From SHLQ01 sp964610745 (GTDB lineage: Bacteria > Actinomycetota > Acidimicrobiia > Acidimicrobiales > SHLQ01): 64,000 nucleotides of DNA. Positions within the stretch are counted from its first letter, which is position 1, and the number at the start of each line of letters is the position of its first letter. The position numbers were made by a program, and so were the translations under genes. The stretch is taken from contig CAZSYL010000005.1 in the NCBI GenBank assembly GCA_964610745.1, forward strand, positions 39,137 through 103,136, written 5' to 3'. Shown one piece after another: positions 63,492 to 64,000 of this stretch. The notes below the pieces were generated by a model. It made no database searches. It was given only the letters and a program-made list of their open reading frames with translations, and was not told the DNA's origin.

Positions 63492-64000
63492 CCGAGCACT
63501 CCGCTTCTAGTTCCCGTTGAAACATATCGACGCAGACTCGACACGACTGAAGTTATCGACCGGTTCACCGTTCACAGAGTTCGGCAGGAACATTGGAGTA
63601 AGGGGAAGAGTCATAAAGAACTCGCCATCTTCGACGCCACAACTAATCGAAACATTGTTGGTGTCATAGAACTCCGCGAGTTCAGCGCCGGACGCACGGT
63701 TCTGATCGAAATTGATGAGGCGCAGGTGCGGACGGTCATCGAGTACCTCGCTGAGTCCTCCTTGCTGGGTTGCTACCCATGGCCGATCACGGGCACACAG
63801 ACAGCCGCCGACCTGATCGCGGTGTTCAATGCAGCAATTACTAGCGCTGAGCTTCTGTTGACATGCCACTGACTCATAGAGCATCAGACCCGTCGGGTCA
63901 CGCTGAGAGTACAGATCTTTCAACGCATCGCACCGTTTCCCAGACCTGGGATGGATCTTGTGTCCATGATTTGAAAGTCTTGGCCCATGACCTCACCAAC
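63492..64000. other. Window-edge region with ambiguous small reading frames
   Basis: Composition here is less GC-rich. On the minus strand a frame is open from the right edge to a TGA at 63920-63922 (ending IPGLGNGAMR); a second frame (63507-63923, TTG start) overlaps that stop and reads MKDLYSQRDPTGLMLYES at its start. On the plus strand 63402-63872 is also open but overlaps the SUKH-like start. None has a recognisable domain. If the SUKH-like gene is an immunity gene, the toxin C-terminus should lie here on the minus strand or just beyond the edge. Confidence 0.3.

Noticed and set aside
1..64000. tRNA or rRNA genes
   Set aside because: No cloverleaf-compatible stretch with T-loop consensus seen in the intergenic regions; occasional GGTTCGA words fall inside coding sequence.

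Overview
The window is GC-rich, densely packed actinobacterial-type DNA. Two LLM-class enzymes of F420-type families, an acrylyl-CoA reductase-like enzyme, a DUF2510-RDD protein, a PAC2 protein, many GTG starts and Thr-rich 'TTTTTT' linkers in exported proteins all suggest an uncultured or marine acidimicrobiial lineage (Ilumatobacter-like). That is an inference from gene content, not a placement. One run of exactly 100 N shows that this is a draft scaffold. I see no tRNA, rRNA, CRISPR array, transposase or phage genes.

Layout. 1-9.2 kb: a TauD-type dioxygenase cut by the window edge, a GT2 glycosyltransferase, a possible SMI1/KNR4-like protein, an M15 peptidase lipoprotein, a TauE/SafE permease, a DM13 protein, a GPH-type MFS carrier and an acyl-CoA dehydrogenase. 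9.2-27.5 kb: two tandem cyclic-nucleotide-binding proteins, an enlarged valyl-tRNA synthetase overlapping a signal-less NMT1-like protein, SDR, S9 peptidase, FabH-like synthase, RDD protein, PAC2 protein, F420-type oxidoreductases, AcuI-like reductase, site-2 protease, two lipoproteins (one a degenerate CapA) and a HAD phosphatase.

27.5-38.8 kb is a compact nonribosomal peptide locus. A stand-alone adenylation enzyme, a free carrier protein and a 2688-residue two-module NRPS with thioesterase form a tight minus-strand operon. A dehydrogenase resembling prolyl-carrier-protein dehydrogenases diverges from it. The first NRPS adenylation domain has an asparagine-type pocket (hand-read DLTKIGEVGK) and is split between its A8 and A10 motifs by a complete PP-loop ATPase domain with zinc-ribbon-like and TtuA-like cysteines. 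The likely logic is proline to (dehydro)prolyl or pyrrolyl starter, then Asn possibly modified on its side-chain amide, then one unassigned residue, then release. This is the best candidate for an undescribed system here.

38.9-44.6 kb: HupE/UreJ-like membrane protein, SRPBCC protein, Tag glycosylase, a HEIGH metallopeptidase, an ArsC/Spx-family gene with an in-frame TGA exactly at the catalytic cysteine followed by a SECIS-like hairpin (probable selenoprotein), GlnB and an orphan Clp-N protein. 44.8-55.6 kb: an envelope region with two BON-OmpA proteins, a long coiled-coil protein with tandem HhH domains (containing the assembly gap in a 72-bp repeat), a propeller lipoprotein, an amidase, and a CbbX-type AAA ATPase coupled to a secreted/membrane protein. 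55.6-64 kb: threonine aldolase, an RTX-repeat exported protein, a DEDD exonuclease that appears to lack a canonical start codon, a three-gene type II-like restriction-modification operon, and a SUKH-like gene at the right edge.
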